Source: Cytobacillus gottheilii (GTDB lineage Bacteria; Bacillota; Bacilli; Bacillales; Cytobacillaceae). Taken from it: DNA of 64,000 nucleotides. The stretch is taken from assembly GCF_900166665.1 (NCBI RefSeq), contig NZ_LT800494.1, positions 3,308,061 to 3,372,060 on the forward strand. The letters run 5' to 3'. The position numbers and the translations under genes are program-made. The notes beneath the pieces were generated by a model, which searched no databases, had not been told where the DNA came from, and saw only the letters and a program-made list of their open reading frames with translations. Below are positions 8,998-18,033 of the stretch, piece after piece. Positions within the stretch are counted from its first letter, which is position 1. The number at the start of each line of letters is the position of its first letter.

Positions 8998-9987
8998 TTA
9001 TTCTTCAAACTCCGCAATCTCTTCCCATTCTGTCTTTAGTTCTACACCCATTTCAGCTGCAGCATTTTTATTGATTAATAGCTTTAGATTTTGAGGATAT
9101 TGAACAGGAAGCTCTGAAGGCTGTTTTTCTCCCTTTAATACTTGTGCTGCCATGATGCCTGCTTCATAGCCAATATCATCATAATTAAATCCATATGCTG
9201 CAAAGCCCCCGCGGCTGACAGAATCTAATTCTCCTACAAACAAGGGCAGGTCTTCATCATTTGCGACTTGGATAACAGACTCAAGCGCTGAAACAACGGT
9301 ATTATCTGTAATAATATAAATCATATCTGCTTTACCAATTAGAGATTCGGCAGCTTGCTTTACTTCTGAGGAATTTGAAACCGTCGCTTCTACAAGTGAT
9401 AAATCTGTAGACTTCATCGCTTCCTTTACAAGGTCAATTTGCGCTACGGAATTTTGTTCACCAGCATTATAAACGACTCCAACACTGTTACCGTCGATCT
9501 CTTCATCCATAAACTTCACTGTATTCGGTATAGCATCTGGATGATTATCGATCGTACCTGTAATATTTTCACCTGGCTCATCCACTGACTTGACCAGCTC
9601 CGCCCCGACAGGATCTGTAACAGATGTAAAGATAATCGGAATATCACTTGTCGCATTCAGAGCACTTAAAGCACTTGGCGTTGAATTAGCAAAAATCAAA
9701 TCCACACCATCTCCAACAAAATTGTTTGCAATGGTTTGATTATTATTTTGATCTCCCTGTGCAATTTGCACATCATATTCAACTTCAAGACCTTCCTCTT
9801 CCAGCGCCTTTTTAAATCCTTCAAAGGCAGCATCCAATGACGGGTGTTCGACCAATTGTGTTACACCGATTTTATAAGTATCCTCACCGTTGCCAGTACC
9901 ATTTGCTTCATCACCGCTTGCAGAGCTTCCGCAGCCGCTAAGCAGCAGCATACTTAATAACCCTGCACTATAAATTAATTTTTTCAT
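8998..9987 (-). CDS. ABC importer substrate-binding lipoprotein (PF04392)
   Basis: A 329-residue exported lipoprotein. The signal peptide ends in lipobox LLSG-C (Cys about 19), followed by a Gly/Ser/acidic linker. The mature part has the ABC_sub_bind fold pattern: GVTQLVEHPSLDAAFEGF, then IPIIFTSVTDPVGAELV and YNAGEQNSV. Family members bind tryptophan, tyrosine or other small molecules. It is the first gene of the three-gene operon, with ATG 9987 behind GAGGGGGAA. The substrate is unassigned. Confidence 0.88.
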   Translation of the reverse strand: MKKLIYSAGLLSMLLLSGCGSSASGDEANGTGNGEDTYKIGVTQLVEHPSLDAAFEGFKKALEEEGLEVEYDVQIAQGDQNNNQTIANNFVGDGVDLIFANSTPSALSALNATSDIPIIFTSVTDPVGAELVKSVDEPGENITGTIDNHPDAIPNTVKFMDEEIDGNSVGVVYNAGEQNSVAQIDLVKEAMKSTDLSLVEATVSNSSEVKQAAESLIGKADMIYIITDNTVVSALESVIQVANDEDLPLFVGELDSVSRGGFAAYGFNYDDIGYEAGIMAAQVLKGEKQPSELPVQYPQNLKLLINKNAAAEMGVELKTEWEEIAEFEE

Positions 9988-10305
9988 TTCTTGTTCCCCC
10001 TCTACTTTAACGCTTTTATGCTTTTATTCACTAAATTATAAAGCTGCTTTATAACAAATTCAAGGGATTTTTTATAATTGAGGGATAATTTTGAAATTTA
10101 TGTGTCAGGATTGGTTATTTAACATGATGTTACGGCGTATTAGGGAGAGTGACATAGACTGAGGAAGTATATTCGATGAAAAGTGGGGATTTAAGTGAAA
10201 TTTTAATTAAATAGTGGGTTTATTATTAAAAATATGCCGTTTTCTAATCCTTAAATTAGGAGATTCCCTTTTAGATTGAAGTAATCAAAGCAAATTTATT
10301 GCGAT

Positions 10306-10452
10306 CCTATCAAAATTTTCGAGTTTCCTATCAAAATTATTGGTTTTCCTATCAAACTTCCCCGCTTTCCTATCAAACTTCCCCGCTTTCCTATCAAAAT
10401 AAAAGCTTTTCCTATCAAATTTGCGAGGTTTCCTATTAAATACTATTTCCCC
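10306..10452. repeat. Seven tandem 21-bp repeats
   Basis: Units start at 10306, 10327, 10348, 10369, 10390, 10411 and 10432, exactly 21 bases apart. Each begins CCTATCAAA (CCTATTAAA in the last) and the first six end in TTT; the middle 8-9 bases vary, except that units 3 and 4 are identical. All copies face the same way. Because 21 is divisible by three, every open frame shows heptapeptide repeats, but none has a plausible start and ribosome-binding site, so I treat the array as noncoding. Confidence 0.9.
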
Positions 10453-10538
10453 CTTAATTAAGCTGGATAATACTCTCTTTTAAATGAGCAGCAACCTCCT
10501 ACTCCTCCGCTTCTATCTTTATATCTTTTAAAAAGAAA

Positions 10539-10564
10539 AAGATCATACGCCCAAGTATGATCTT
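10539..10564 (-). terminator. Intrinsic terminator of the enoyl-CoA hydratase gene
   Basis: AAGATCATAC pairs with GTATGATCTT over a 6-base loop. On the minus strand it is followed by TTTCTTTTT. Confidence 0.85.
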
Positions 10565-10580
10565 AACGACAATCACTTTA

Positions 10581-11360
10581 TTACTCCCCTCTAAAAACAG
10601 GTGCTCTTTTTTCCGCGAATGCCCCCAATGCTTCTACCCTGTCTTTTGTAGGAATCGTTACTTCATATGCTTTTCTCTCTATATGTAATCCCGTTTGCAG
10701 ATCCGCATTCATGCCTTGTTTAATTGCAAATTTTGCCTGCTGAAGGGCAATCGGGCCGTTTTTGAGTAAGAGCCCAGCAAAGGCATGGCATTCATCTAAT
10801 AACTGCTGCGGCTTTTCGGATACCCCTGTCATTAGTCCCCATTCCAGTGCTTCTTCTGCCAAAAATCGCTTCGCCGTTAAAATAAGTTCAAGTGCTTTTG
10901 CTTCTCCAATAATCCGCGGAAGCCTTTGTGTCCCGCCTGCCCCTGGAATGATCCCTAGACTAGTCTCTGTTAATCCCATTTTGGCATCTCTCACAGCAAA
11001 TCGAAAATCACATGATAAAGCCATTTCCATGCCGCCTCCGAAGGCAAAACCATTAATCGCTGCAATCGTAGGCTGCGGAAGTGTGTCAATTGCTGTAAAC
11101 ACCTCTCCAATCTTGTAAATATTTCGGCGTACTTCCTCCTGTGATAATGTTTTGCGCTCTTTTAAATCAGCGCCTACACTAAATGACTTTTCTCCCGCTC
11201 CCGTAAAAATAACGGCTCTGACATCCTTATCTACCCGGATTCCTTCTATTACATTTTGAAGTTCATTTAGCATTTCATAATTAAAGGCATTTAAAGAATC
11301 TGGACGATTTAAATGGATAACACTAAGAAAATTAACCTTTTCTACTAAAATACTACTCAT
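10581..11360 (-). CDS. Enoyl-CoA hydratase/isomerase
   Basis: A 259-residue crotonase-fold enzyme. Both hydratase glutamates appear to be present: one in the oxyanion-hole region GGGMEMALSCD and one in GLTETSLGIIPGAGG, matching the two glutamates of classical enoyl-CoA hydratases. It should hydrate trans-2-enoyl-CoA in beta-oxidation or branched-chain/aromatic degradation. The open frame begins at 11381, but the seven extra codons contain the GAGGAGGGG ribosome-binding site, so ATG 11360 is the start. It lies 143 bases downstream of lcfB on the same strand, so the two may act together on fatty acids, although a hairpin stands between them. Confidence 0.88.
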   Translation of the reverse strand: MSSILVEKVNFLSVIHLNRPDSLNAFNYEMLNELQNVIEGIRVDKDVRAVIFTGAGEKSFSVGADLKERKTLSQEEVRRNIYKIGEVFTAIDTLPQPTIAAINGFAFGGGMEMALSCDFRFAVRDAKMGLTETSLGIIPGAGGTQRLPRIIGEAKALELILTAKRFLAEEALEWGLMTGVSEKPQQLLDECHAFAGLLLKNGPIALQQAKFAIKQGMNADLQTGLHIERKAYEVTIPTKDRVEALGAFAEKRAPVFRGE

Positions 11361-11440
11361 AACGGCCCCTCCTCTATACATCTATATAAATACAATTCAA
11401 TAACAACAGATGTAAACCCTTTCAATTATAGTAATCTAAT

Positions 11441-11491
11441 AAAAAAACCGCTATAAAGCTCATGCAGGAATCACATAAACCTTCAAGCGGT
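11441..11491 (-). terminator. Weak hairpin with T-run after lcfB
   Basis: AAACCGCT and AGCGGT pair across a long loop of about 33 bases, and the minus strand then runs into seven T residues. It may terminate or attenuate transcription from lcfB into the hydratase gene. Confidence 0.5.
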
Positions 11492-11503
11492 CTGCTCGGC
11501 ATA

Positions 11504-13057
11504 TTATTTTTCTGCCAGTTGATTTCGTAAAGCTCTGCGCAGAATTTTTCCGGTCGTATTTTTCGGCAGCTCCTCAATAAATTCAATCGAAGTGGGTACT
11601 TTATATTTTGCCAGATGCGCACCGCAGTAACTCAACAGGTCTGCTTCGGTTAGCTGCGTATTTTTGCTGACAATAAAACAGTGCACCGCTTCACCTAAAT
11701 TAGCATCAGGTATACCAAGAACTGCTGTTTCAATCACATCTGGATGATCGTATAAAACTTCCTCTACTTCCCGCGGATATACATTGTAGCCGCCGACAAT
11801 AATCATATCCTTTTTGCGATCAACAATATAAAAATATCCTTCATCATCCTGTCTGGCTAAATCTCCTGTATACAGCCACTCTTCCCGAAGAGCCGCTGCA
11901 GTATCTTCTGGTGCTTTATAATAGCCCTTCATAACATTGGGACCCCGGACGATTAATTCACCGACCTCACCAGGCTTAACTTCTTCTCCAAGTTCATTAA
12001 CAATCTTATTCTCAACATCAATGATGGACTGTCCAATCGATCCAGGCTTTCTCGGGGAATCTAACGGATTAAAGCAGGTCACTGGAGAAGCCTCAGATAA
12101 TCCGTAGCCCTCCGAGATCACAACATTAAATTTCTTTTCAAAGCTGGTTAATAGGGCTACAGGCATAGATGCACCGCCGGAAATACAAAGACGCAGGCTT
12201 TCTAGCGCAGAAGCTTCGCCTTCTTCATACTGAAGCAGAAAATTGTACATCGTCGGCACCCCTGCAAAAACAGTCGGCTTATATTCCTTCGCCAGCTTAA
12301 AGATTTCTTTTGGACTAAACTTTGGATCAATTAAAATGGTTGCTCCATTCAAGAGGGGAGCATTTAATGCAACGGTTAAACAAAACACATGAAACATTGG
12401 CAGAGTGGTGATCACAATATCATTTTCATTCATATGAAGAAAATCACTCACGCTTTTGGCGTTGCTGTATAAATTACCATGTGTTAGCATCGCACCCTTA
12501 GGTTTGCCTGTTGTTCCAGAGGTATATAAAATAACCGCTACTTCATCATCTTCAATATCAGGACCTTGAAAGTGATGATTTCCTGCCGAAAGCATACTTG
12601 TAAACGATTTCATTTTACTAGACTGTGTTATGGAAGAGTCAGCTTGTTGGGCTGCCTGTCCACCCGGTGTTTCACATACGATAAAATGTTCAACCGTCGG
12701 CAGCGACTGATGCATTTTTTCGGCAAGCGGTACAAGTAAATCAAGCATAATTACAACCTTCGCATCGCCGTTATTCACAATATAAGCAATTTCATCTGGT
12801 GTGTAAATTGGATTAATGGGGATCACAGTAGCCCCAAGTCTAAGCGCTCCATGCAGGGAGATCACAAAATGCGGTGAGTTCCCAAGCAGCAATGCAATAT
12901 GATCGCCTTGCTTTACCCCTAAATCAGCCAGCGCAGATGCAAACTTTGTAACTGCTCCATCTAATTCACCATATGTGCTGCTTTCTCCCATAAAATAATA
13001 CGCCGTTCTGCTTCCATTTTTTAAAGCTGTCTCATGCAATTGCTTTGTCAGATTCAT
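11504..13057 (-). CDS. lcfB: Long-chain fatty-acid-CoA ligase LcfB
   Basis: A 517-residue AMP-forming ligase. Motifs in order: P-loop YTSGTTGKPKGAMLTH (about 165), GYGLSEASP (about 305), and the C-terminal hinge and lysine regions YTGDLARQDDEGYFYIVDRKKDMI and PKNTTGKILRR. It activates fatty acids to acyl-CoA for beta-oxidation or lipid remodelling. I chose ATG 13057 (MNLTKQLHE) with AAAGGGG upstream rather than the longer frame to 13102. The B. subtilis counterpart lcfB (yhfL) is regulated by the fatty-acid repressor FadR. The sequence 13085-13105 just upstream contains the inverted repeat ATGAATGA/TCATTCAT, which resembles a FadR-type site. Confidence 0.92.
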   Translation of the reverse strand: MNLTKQLHETALKNGSRTAYYFMGESSTYGELDGAVTKFASALADLGVKQGDHIALLLGNSPHFVISLHGALRLGATVIPINPIYTPDEIAYIVNNGDAKVVIMLDLLVPLAEKMHQSLPTVEHFIVCETPGGQAAQQADSSITQSSKMKSFTSMLSAGNHHFQGPDIEDDEVAVILYTSGTTGKPKGAMLTHGNLYSNAKSVSDFLHMNENDIVITTLPMFHVFCLTVALNAPLLNGATILIDPKFSPKEIFKLAKEYKPTVFAGVPTMYNFLLQYEEGEASALESLRLCISGGASMPVALLTSFEKKFNVVISEGYGLSEASPVTCFNPLDSPRKPGSIGQSIIDVENKIVNELGEEVKPGEVGELIVRGPNVMKGYYKAPEDTAAALREEWLYTGDLARQDDEGYFYIVDRKKDMIIVGGYNVYPREVEEVLYDHPDVIETAVLGIPDANLGEAVHCFIVSKNTQLTEADLLSYCGAHLAKYKVPTSIEFIEELPKNTTGKILRRALRNQLAEK

Positions 13058-13082
13058 CCTTTCATCCCCTTTGTATGACGAA

Positions 13083-13104
13083 ATGAATGAATAGTCATTC
13101 ATTT
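13083..13104. promoter_or_regulatory. Candidate FadR-type operator upstream of lcfB
   Basis: The interval contains ATGAATGA, then ATAG, then TCATTCAT: a perfect 8-bp inverted repeat. B. subtilis FadR sites have a TGAATGA-TCATTCA core of this kind and lie upstream of lcfB, which supports the call. FadR itself is not encoded in this window. Confidence 0.65.
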
Positions 13105-13170
13105 CATAATTAAAAATTTTCTAAATTTATTATATTAAAAGATCTTTCCTGCCGCAATAGATGGAGCAAA

Positions 13171-13195
13171 AAAGAAGTGCAAAATACGCACTTCT
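13171..13195 (-). terminator. Intrinsic terminator of lplJ
   Basis: AGAAGTGC and GCACTTCT form an 8-bp stem. The minus strand continues with a T-rich tail TTCTTTTTTG. Confidence 0.75.
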
Positions 13196-13207
13196 CTCTG
13201 TCTTCCA

Positions 13208-14197
13208 TCAATATATTAATTGTAAAAAGTCTTCCATCGTAATATTTCCAAAATAATGCTTGATGTCTGTCCCTTTTAAAGCTTCTTCAATCGCAGCTCT
13301 TTCATAGCGCTGACCAGTCAGTTTCTCTTCAATTTCCCCAACATCACCTACACCAAAAAAGTCACCATATATTTTGCATTCTTCAACGATGCCTTTATTG
13401 ACATTTAGTCTGATATCTATTGAACCAACTGGAAAGCGGTGAGAATGCTGCAAATCAAATTTTGGAGATTTCCCATAATTCCAATCCCAGTTTTGGTATC
13501 TTTCTTTAGAAAGCTGATGAATTTTTTCCCAATCTTCCTCTGTCAGGACATATTCAGGAATATCGTCAATATCGCCAAAGATATTTTTTAATAGAAGTGT
13601 ACGGAATTCCTCAATTGTTACCTTTTCATGCAGGAATTCTGAGATATTTGCCACTCTGCTTCGAATCGATTTAATTCCTTTAGATTCTATTTTATCCTTT
13701 TTAACTCTTAGGGAGGATACGACATGATCAATCTCAGAATCAAACATTAACGTACCATGACTAAACATTCTGCCTCTAGTAGAAAATTGTGCGTTTCCGG
13801 AAATCTTACGGCCCTCAACCGTTAGGTCATTACGACCGCTAAGTTCAGCATTAACGCCAAGCTTTTTTAATGCGTTAACAACAGGTTCGGTAAATTTACG
13901 GAAGTTGTGAAAGCTTTCTCCATCGTCTTTTGTAATAAAGCTAAAGTTTAAATTTCCAAGATCATGGTAAACCGCTCCGCCGCCAGAGAGTCTGCGTACG
14001 ACTGTAATCCCATTCTTTTCAACATACTCTGTGCTGATTTCTTCAATTGTATTTTGGTTTTTTCCAATAATAATGGAAGGAGCATTAATATAAAACAATA
14101 AATAAGTTTCATTGATGTCCAAGTTTTTTAACGCGTACTCTTCAATCGCAAGGTTAATTTGCGGATCATTAATGCCTTTGTTATCTATAAATAACAT
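13208..14197 (-). CDS. lplJ: Lipoate-protein ligase LplJ
   Basis: A 329-residue ligase with the family motifs RRLSGGGAVYHDLGNLNFSF (about 70), GRNDLTVEGRKISGNAQ (about 125) and the C-terminal accessory domain of bacterial LplA-type enzymes. It activates scavenged lipoate with ATP and attaches it to GcvH and the E2 subunits of 2-oxoacid dehydrogenases. B. subtilis LplJ is 331 residues, so this is full length. ATG 14197 follows AAGGAGTG. The gene lies 13 bases downstream of yhfI on the same strand, so the two are probably cotranscribed, as in B. subtilis. Confidence 0.93.
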   Translation of the reverse strand: MLFIDNKGINDPQINLAIEEYALKNLDINETYLLFYINAPSIIIGKNQNTIEEISTEYVEKNGITVVRRLSGGGAVYHDLGNLNFSFITKDDGESFHNFRKFTEPVVNALKKLGVNAELSGRNDLTVEGRKISGNAQFSTRGRMFSHGTLMFDSEIDHVVSSLRVKKDKIESKGIKSIRSRVANISEFLHEKVTIEEFRTLLLKNIFGDIDDIPEYVLTEEDWEKIHQLSKERYQNWDWNYGKSPKFDLQHSHRFPVGSIDIRLNVNKGIVEECKIYGDFFGVGDVGEIEEKLTGQRYERAAIEEALKGTDIKHYFGNITMEDFLQLIY

Positions 14198-14210
14198 TTC
14201 TGTTCACTCC

Positions 14211-14945
14211 TTATATATGTATGCATTCACCTGTTTTTGCAAGCGATATAGGGCCGTTAAACACTTGCCCAGCCTCTTCAATCAGCATTTCAAGTTTACC
14301 ATAATGGGGTAAATGAGTTAAGACTAAGTGCCCAGCATTCGCACTATTTGCGAGCTTCCCTCCATCAAAACTATTCATGTGCCCTGCATTTCTGCCATCC
14401 TGATCTCCATAAAAATTACACTCAGCCACTAACAAATCCGCATCCTGGCTAAAGCTGGCCAATTCATCCTTGTAGGCAGTATCAGCCGTGTATACCAGCA
14501 CTTTTCCGCCAGCTTCAATGCGCATGGCATAACAAAGAACAGGATGAACCGTTTCCATAAAGGTAATTTTAAATGGGCCGACAGTTAAAGGCTGATTAGG
14601 ATTATACTTAATACCTTTTGTAATATTTTTATAAGAGAGCTTTTTAAATTCAGTTCCATCTCCATCATGAGCGTATATAGGCAGCTCCGGCATGTCTTTT
14701 CCTAGGAAACCCTGAATTAATCTGGCATGCTGCAGAACACCAATATCTGCATTATGATCAGGATGATAATGAGAAAGAATAACAGCATCCAGTTGTTCCG
14801 GCTGAATATATTCCTGCATTTTCGAAAGTACACCGCTGCCGCAATCTACAAGCAGATGAAAACCTTCATGTTCTAAAAGATAGCCAGAGCTTGCTTCGTT
14901 CATCTTTGGATAGCCGCCCCAGCAGCCAATAACCGTTAGTTTCAT
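14211..14945 (-). CDS. yhfI: Metallo-beta-lactamase-fold hydrolase YhfI
   Basis: A 244-residue cytoplasmic protein with the metal-binding motif SHYHPDHNADIG (HxHxDH, about 58-63), a downstream Asp in YTADTAY (about 155) and a later His in THLPHYG. It resembles RNase Z-like MBL hydrolases but lacks their exosite, so a tRNA role is unlikely. The substrate is unknown. ATG 14945 follows TTGGAGG. It appears to form an operon with lplJ. Confidence 0.88.
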   Translation of the reverse strand: MKLTVIGCWGGYPKMNEASSGYLLEHEGFHLLVDCGSGVLSKMQEYIQPEQLDAVILSHYHPDHNADIGVLQHARLIQGFLGKDMPELPIYAHDGDGTEFKKLSYKNITKGIKYNPNQPLTVGPFKITFMETVHPVLCYAMRIEAGGKVLVYTADTAYKDELASFSQDADLLVAECNFYGDQDGRNAGHMNSFDGGKLANSANAGHLVLTHLPHYGKLEMLIEEAGQVFNGPISLAKTGECIHI

Positions 14946-15123
14946 CCGATAACCTCCAAATTAAATTTCTTAATTCCAATATACTTTATCATGTCCATAA
15001 ATTCACTTTTTTGATATTGGCATATTAAATAAATACTATAGTCTTCAGGAAATTGGCACCTCTCTCTATTAAAACATGTTTCTCAGCAGACTGAAGTGTG
15101 TATTCTCACTGCTATAGGCATCA

Positions 15124-15183
15124 AAAAACCCAAACAATCCGGCAGATCATCACTGAAAGGATCTGCTTAAATGTTCGGGTTTT
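15124..15183 (-). terminator. Two-step hairpin terminator of yhgE
   Basis: The outer arms AAAACCC/GGGTTTT and the inner arms GGCAGATC/GATCTGC form a long interrupted stem, with T-rich sequence beyond it on the minus strand. It lies 23 bases past the yhgE stop. Confidence 0.7.
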
Positions 15184-15205
15184 GGTTTGATAAATATTTA
15201 TGGTA

Positions 15206-17374
15206 TCAATGTGTTAAGGTTTCTGTTCCTCCGTGCAATCGTTTATATAATAATTGAAAGTACAGCATGCTTCCCATTATGAAGACAATCATATATCCTG
15301 CTAAGAAGCTTGCGTTATGCCACATAAAGCTGAAATCTCCGCTAGAAATGACTGCTCTAAAGCCAGCAACAGAATAAGTCATTGGCAGAAGGGCATGAAT
15401 TGGCTGTAAAACATCTGGAATTAACTCGAGCGGGAATGTCCCTGCACTAGTTGTGAGCTGCAGAATTAAGATGATAATGGCGATAAAGCGGCCAGGATCT
15501 CCTAAGCTTGTAACTAGGAATTGGATGATTGCTATATAGGTTAAGCTTGTAATGATCGCAAAAAGAACAAACAAGCCTATATTTTGCACCTCAAGGTTTA
15601 ATCCAACCAGCATCACAAACGCAGCAATCAGTGCTTGAATCACACCAACACCAGCAATCACGCCAAATTTGCCGATAAACCAGCTGAATGCATTTTTAGG
15701 CTCTGCCGCAGGTTCTTTCACCGGAAAAACAATTGTTAGCAATAAGGCACCGACAAATAATCCTAGTGATAAAAAGTAAGGCGTTAAGCCAGTTCCGTAG
15801 TTTGGCACATCACTGATGCCATCAGAGTCGAGTTCTACTGGACTCGCCATCATATTAACTGTCTGATCTGTAGCCTGAACCGAACCAGCCTGATCGGCAC
15901 CTTTAGCTAAACTGTCTGCAAGCTGGCCAGAACCGTCAGACATTTTGGCGTTTCCATCTGCAAGCTTTGTTGAACCGTCCGATAATTTTCTGGTACCATC
16001 TGCAAAACTGGCAGATCCATTCGTAAGCTCACCAACACCGCCTGATAATTCACCTGCTCCTTTAGCAAGCTCAGCTGCTCCTGTCTGTGCTTCTGTAAAT
16101 TTAGCAGCATATTGCTCCATGCCTGCTTGAAAGTCTGAATGTCCTTGCACAAGTGAGTCAGAACCGCTTTTTAAAGCTCCAGACCCTTCTGCCATTTTTT
16201 GTACTCCTTGCTGTAATCCTGTTTGACCTTCATGTAAACCCGTTAGTCCAGCAGCAAGCTCGGTCGCACCAGCAGACAAATCGGAAGCAGAGTCTGCAAG
16301 CTGTGTTGTTCCAGCTATAAGACTTTCTAAGCTTGATTCTAAAGCAGCTCTTCCAGGAGAATCTTTTGGAAGCTGTGAGATCATTGCCTGCAGATTAGCC
16401 TTTAAATCTTTAACACCATTACTTACCTTATCAGCACTAGATTTCCACTGTACTAAAGATGATGATAGTGTTTTCGCACCTGACTCTAATTCTTCTGTGC
16501 CGCCTATTAATGCGGGAAGTTTTTCGGCAATAGCATGGATCCCTTCCTCAGTCTGCTGAATACCTGAGGCTAAATCGCTTTGACCGGCTGTTAGCTGTCC
16601 TGCTGCTCCTTCAAGCTGTTTATGTCCTTCCTCCAGCTGCTGCAGGCCGCTGGCCAAATTCTCGGCACCATTTGCAACCTCTTTTGAACCATTATTGATT
16701 TCACCTACTCCATTATTAAATACAATGGATTTTTCTGCTAATGTGACTAGATTCTTATGAAGTTCTCCTGACCCCGTTTTTAATTCTTTGGCAGCTGCAT
16801 CAAGCTCAGCTGCACCATCACTTGCCTCGCCAAGACCGTCAGCAACCTCTGTCATTTTATCAAACATCTTTTCAGCGTACGTTTCCGTAATTTTTTCTGA
16901 TAGAGAAGATTTAATCTTTTCGATTGCTGAATCTCCTATTTTTCCGGATAAAAAGTTATAGCCTTCGTTTGTAACATATTTTAAACCTAATTTCTTCGGA
17001 TGATCTTTCAGCAAAGTTGTCGCGTTTTCAGAGAAATCTTGAGGAATCTCAACGAGCAAATAGTATTGTTCATTTTTAAGGTCCTCATAAGCTTTGTCTT
17101 TTTCTAGAAAATGAAAGGAAAAATCAGCGCTTTCCTTTAAGTTTTCCACCAGATCATTTCCCAGCTGCAGTTCTTCACCTTCAAAATCAGCACCTTTGTC
17201 GTCGTTTACAATTGCAACAGGTAATTGATCTAAATGCCCATATGGATCCCAAAATGCCCAAAGGAACATGCCCGCATATAAGATGGGTATAAATAAAATA
17301 GCCATAATTGGAATCAGCACTTTTTTATTGCCGAAAATGGATTTAAGTTCTGCTTTTAGTAAACTTTCCTTCAT
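15206..17374 (-). CDS. yhgE: YhgE/Pip-type membrane protein
   Basis: A 722-residue protein with one N-terminal membrane segment, a large extracellular region (about 40-505) rich in repeats of the type LxxGxxxLxxG (for example ELAKGAGELSGGVGEL), and five to six C-terminal membrane segments. This is the YhgE/Pip (phage infection protein)/ABC-2-permease-like architecture. Relatives act as phage receptors in Lactococcus or in secretion, but the YhgE role is not settled. The start is ATG 17374 behind CTGGAGGAAGG; the open frame to 17413 runs through an operator. It lies downstream of the TetR gene yhgD, and a TGACC-N13-GGTCA site just upstream suggests direct control by YhgD. Confidence 0.88.
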   Translation of the reverse strand: MKESLLKAELKSIFGNKKVLIPIMAILFIPILYAGMFLWAFWDPYGHLDQLPVAIVNDDKGADFEGEELQLGNDLVENLKESADFSFHFLEKDKAYEDLKNEQYYLLVEIPQDFSENATTLLKDHPKKLGLKYVTNEGYNFLSGKIGDSAIEKIKSSLSEKITETYAEKMFDKMTEVADGLGEASDGAAELDAAAKELKTGSGELHKNLVTLAEKSIVFNNGVGEINNGSKEVANGAENLASGLQQLEEGHKQLEGAAGQLTAGQSDLASGIQQTEEGIHAIAEKLPALIGGTEELESGAKTLSSSLVQWKSSADKVSNGVKDLKANLQAMISQLPKDSPGRAALESSLESLIAGTTQLADSASDLSAGATELAAGLTGLHEGQTGLQQGVQKMAEGSGALKSGSDSLVQGHSDFQAGMEQYAAKFTEAQTGAAELAKGAGELSGGVGELTNGSASFADGTRKLSDGSTKLADGNAKMSDGSGQLADSLAKGADQAGSVQATDQTVNMMASPVELDSDGISDVPNYGTGLTPYFLSLGLFVGALLLTIVFPVKEPAAEPKNAFSWFIGKFGVIAGVGVIQALIAAFVMLVGLNLEVQNIGLFVLFAIITSLTYIAIIQFLVTSLGDPGRFIAIIILILQLTTSAGTFPLELIPDVLQPIHALLPMTYSVAGFRAVISSGDFSFMWHNASFLAGYMIVFIMGSMLYFQLLYKRLHGGTETLTH

Positions 17375-17397
17375 AGTTGTCCTTCCTCCAGTACTAT

Positions 17398-17420
17398 TGA
17401 CCGTAATGTTCAATTGGTCA
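17398..17420. promoter_or_regulatory. Candidate YhgD operator upstream of yhgE
   Basis: The site has TGACC at the left and TTGGTCA at the right, i.e. TGACC-N13-GGTCA over 23 bases. It lies 24 bases before the yhgE start. The same outer half-sites at the same spacing occur upstream of yhgD (18034-18056), and the centres also share AATG- and CAA-like bases. Confidence 0.72.
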
Positions 17421-17444
17421 TTTTAATAAAAAATGGAGGATTAT

Positions 17445-18017
17445 CTACACAGATAATCCTTTAAATACGTATTGCTCAAATATTTTTGCTATTCTTTCCT
17501 TTTCGAGAGGTTCGTGCTCTTTCTCCCAATCAAAAATGAGTGAGACATACAGTTTTAACATGATAAAGGCGGTCAATTCTGGATCACATGCTTGTATCTC
17601 ACCTTTTTTAATCGCCTCAATCACCTTTTCCTTCACATAATGGATGATGGCATTCTCGAGCCTCGTCATCACCTCTAATACAGCCGGTGTGCCCATTTCC
17701 TTTTCTTCCTGAAAGAGTTTAATTGTCAGCTGATGCTCTTTGCGGAATTCGAGAATTTTGTAAAGTGCCCGATGGACATTTTCATGAAAAGGCAGCTCCG
17801 GATCAATCGCCTCATCGGCTTCCCTTTTCATTTCAGAAATTAATGTTGAAATGATTTCATCAAAGAGCTCCTCTTTGTTTTTAAAAAAAGTATAAATCGT
17901 TCCTTTACCTACATTTGCAATTTTTGCTACCTGATCCATCGTTGTTGCTTTGTAGCCAAATAAAGAAAAGCTCTTTGTTGCACCCTCAATGATTAACCTT
18001 TTACGATCAACAGACAT
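17445..18017 (-). CDS. yhgD: TetR/AcrR-family regulator YhgD
   Basis: A 190-residue repressor-type protein. The N-terminal helix-turn-helix (residues 10-55) has the TetR pattern FSLFGYKATTMDQVAKIA, then VGKGTIYTFFKNKEEL. The remainder is an all-helical ligand/dimer domain. B. subtilis YhgD is 191 residues and also precedes yhgE. ATG 18017 follows GGGGTG. Matching inverted repeats at 18034-18056 and 17398-17420 indicate autoregulation and control of yhgE. The inducer is unknown. Confidence 0.9.
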   Translation of the reverse strand: MSVDRKRLIIEGATKSFSLFGYKATTMDQVAKIANVGKGTIYTFFKNKEELFDEIISTLISEMKREADEAIDPELPFHENVHRALYKILEFRKEHQLTIKLFQEEKEMGTPAVLEVMTRLENAIIHYVKEKVIEAIKKGEIQACDPELTAFIMLKLYVSLIFDWEKEHEPLEKERIAKIFEQYVFKGLSV

Positions 18018-18033
18018 TCCTTCACCCCAAAAC

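Larger units (their letters stand above)
9988..10580. other. Gene-free interval of about 590 bases
   Basis: I see no convincing gene here. The right half contains seven 21-bp tandem repeats (10306-10452) and then the terminator of the enoyl-CoA hydratase gene. The left half (9990-10300) is AT-rich and should contain the promoter of the ABC importer operon; no T-box or other leader RNA motif was recognised. Confidence 0.7.

Noticed and set aside
9988-10300. T-box or S-box leader of the ABC importer operon
   Set aside because: I found no AGGGTGGNACCGCG-type T-box or SAM riboswitch signature on the minus strand.
10306-10452. CRISPR array or plasmid-type replication origin
   Set aside because: The unit of 21 bases is too short for a CRISPR repeat plus spacer. 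No replication initiator gene or DnaA-box cluster is adjacent.
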